Shown here: in pieces, positions 5,302 through 5,906 of the stretch
Position numbering within the stretch: the stretch's first letter is position 1
Layout of the letters: each line of letters begins with the position of its first letter
Assembly: GCA_017407375.1 (NCBI GenBank)
Contig: JAFQWT010000004.1
Coordinates: 1-5,906, forward strand
Source of the DNA: Clostridia bacterium
GTDB taxonomy: Bacteria; Bacillota; Clostridia; Oscillospirales; CAG-272
Reading direction: 5' to 3'
DNA: 5,906 nt
Made by a program: the position numbers and the translations under genes
The notes under the pieces: model-generated
Databases searched by the model: none
Seen by the model: only the letters and a program-made list of their open reading frames with translations
Told to the model about the DNA's origin: nothing

Positions 5302-5906
5302 GCTTACCCTCCGCGAGAAGATCGGACAGACGGTCATTCTCCTTTCGCATACCGATAAGCACATTGAAAAATGCGGTAGCATTGAACGCTTTCTTGAGCG
5401 CTACCCCATCGGCGGTCTTCACTGCTCGGCAAGAGAGGTCAAGGGCTTTCACATGGAGGCCAACACCTCCTTCCCCGCCCTGCTTTCCGAATACAACAAA
5501 CACCTTCGCGTACCTCTGTTCGGCGTGGCCGACAACGGTTTTTTTGCTTCAAAGAACGGGATAAACGCCCCGGTGCAGATGGCACTTGGTGCGGCAGACG
5601 ATGAGGAGCTTGCCTTCCGCGTGGGGGAATTCCGCGCGGAGGATGCCAAGCACTCTGGCTTGCACTGGTGCTTTTGGCCCAACGCGGATATGACCTTCAC
5701 CCGTGAGGACCCCGTGACCAGCACACGCGCAACGGGTGACGACCCCGAGCTTGTCTACCGCATGATAAAAAAGCAGTGCGAGGGGATGCTCTCCCGCGGG
5801 GTGATCCCCTGCTTCAAGCACTTCCCGGGCTTTGTGAGCGACTCGTACATCGACTCCCACCTTGCCCCCCACAGCAGCGAGATAACAGCTGAGGAATGGG
5901 AGGCCA
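5276..5906 (+). CDS. Glycoside hydrolase family 3 N-terminal domain protein, NagZ-like, partial
   Basis: A GH3 enzyme, a family that cleaves terminal beta-linked sugars. The visible 210 residues cover most of the (beta/alpha)8 domain; the catalytic Asp nucleophile and the remainder lie beyond the right edge. Seen: LREKIGQTVIL (12-22), the usual GH3 opening; YPIGGLH (43-49); a WPNADM segment (134-139) where relatives have a P-x-x-D motif; TGDDPELV (153-160), matching the family's R-x-x-G-x-DP; and KHFPG (181-185) followed by DSH (193-195). The DSH is the Asp-His dyad that serves as acid/base in NagZ-type beta-N-acetylhexosaminidases, so that substrate class is favoured. Odd points: the loop after KHFPG is FVSDSYI rather than HGxT-like, and VADNGFF (84-90) replaces the common D[QE]EGG. 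No signal peptide is seen, so it is probably cytoplasmic. The start at 5276 is chosen because it opens the only long frame and falls just before the conserved opening. Exact substrate unknown. Confidence 0.9.
   Translation, partial: MTQVKDWRELTLREKIGQTVILLSHTDKHIEKCGSIERFLERYPIGGLHCSAREVKGFHMEANTSFPALLSEYNKHLRVPLFGVADNGFFASKNGINAPVQMALGAADDEELAFRVGEFRAEDAKHSGLHWCFWPNADMTFTREDPVTSTRATGDDPELVYRMIKKQCEGMLSRGVIPCFKHFPGFVSDSYIDSHLAPHSSEITAEEWEA

Overview
The window looks like chromosomal DNA of a GC-rich member of the Clostridia (Bacillota), probably an uncultured anaerobic gut or rumen lineage. This is inferred from strong AAGGAG-type ribosome binding sites, near-consensus sigma-A promoters with 17-bp spacers and TGn extensions, and family-level protein features. 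Those features are a CobW-type GTPase with an SRT-type G4 region, an NhaC-type antiporter and a divergent GH3 glycosidase. The genus cannot be named from this sequence alone. There is no sign of phage, insertion sequence, CRISPR, tRNA or rRNA.

Layout, left to right. (1) 1-660, minus strand: the N-terminal 220 codons of a CobW/COG0523 GTPase metallochaperone; its C-terminus lies beyond the left edge. (2) 678-3164, minus: an 828-residue, cysteine-free, acidic, membrane-anchored protein built of about ten degenerate ~45-70-residue repeats. I do not recognise it as a named family. Only 17 bases separate it from the GTPase gene downstream, so the two form a likely operon driven by a promoter at 3231-3259. 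(3) 3165-3309: a compact control region holding that promoter, a 9-bp direct repeat, a 14-bp palindrome and the strong terminator of the next gene. (4) 3310-5070, minus: an NhaC-family Na+/H+ antiporter carrying an unusual N-terminal extension, made of one extra membrane helix plus two 25-residue, four-cysteine repeats resembling the DnaJ CxxCxGxG zinc-finger motif. (5) 5071-5275: a divergent intergenic region with one promoter on each strand and nested inverted repeats over the antiporter promoter. (6) 5276-5906, plus: the first 210 codons of a GH3 glycosidase of the NagZ-like, Asp-His-dyad type, cut by the right edge.

How the genes may work together. The repeat protein and the GTPase are probably co-expressed. 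The GTPase has a CxCC metal site and a run of seven histidines, so metal handling is its likely role. Whether the repeat protein is a metal- or calcium-binding partner is open; one repeat contains a loop that matches the EF-hand consensus. The antiporter is a separate transcription unit ending in a perfect 17-bp terminator stem. The GH3 gene is divergently transcribed and need not be related. The parts most worth follow-up are the repeat protein with its GTPase partner and the cysteine module grafted onto the antiporter.
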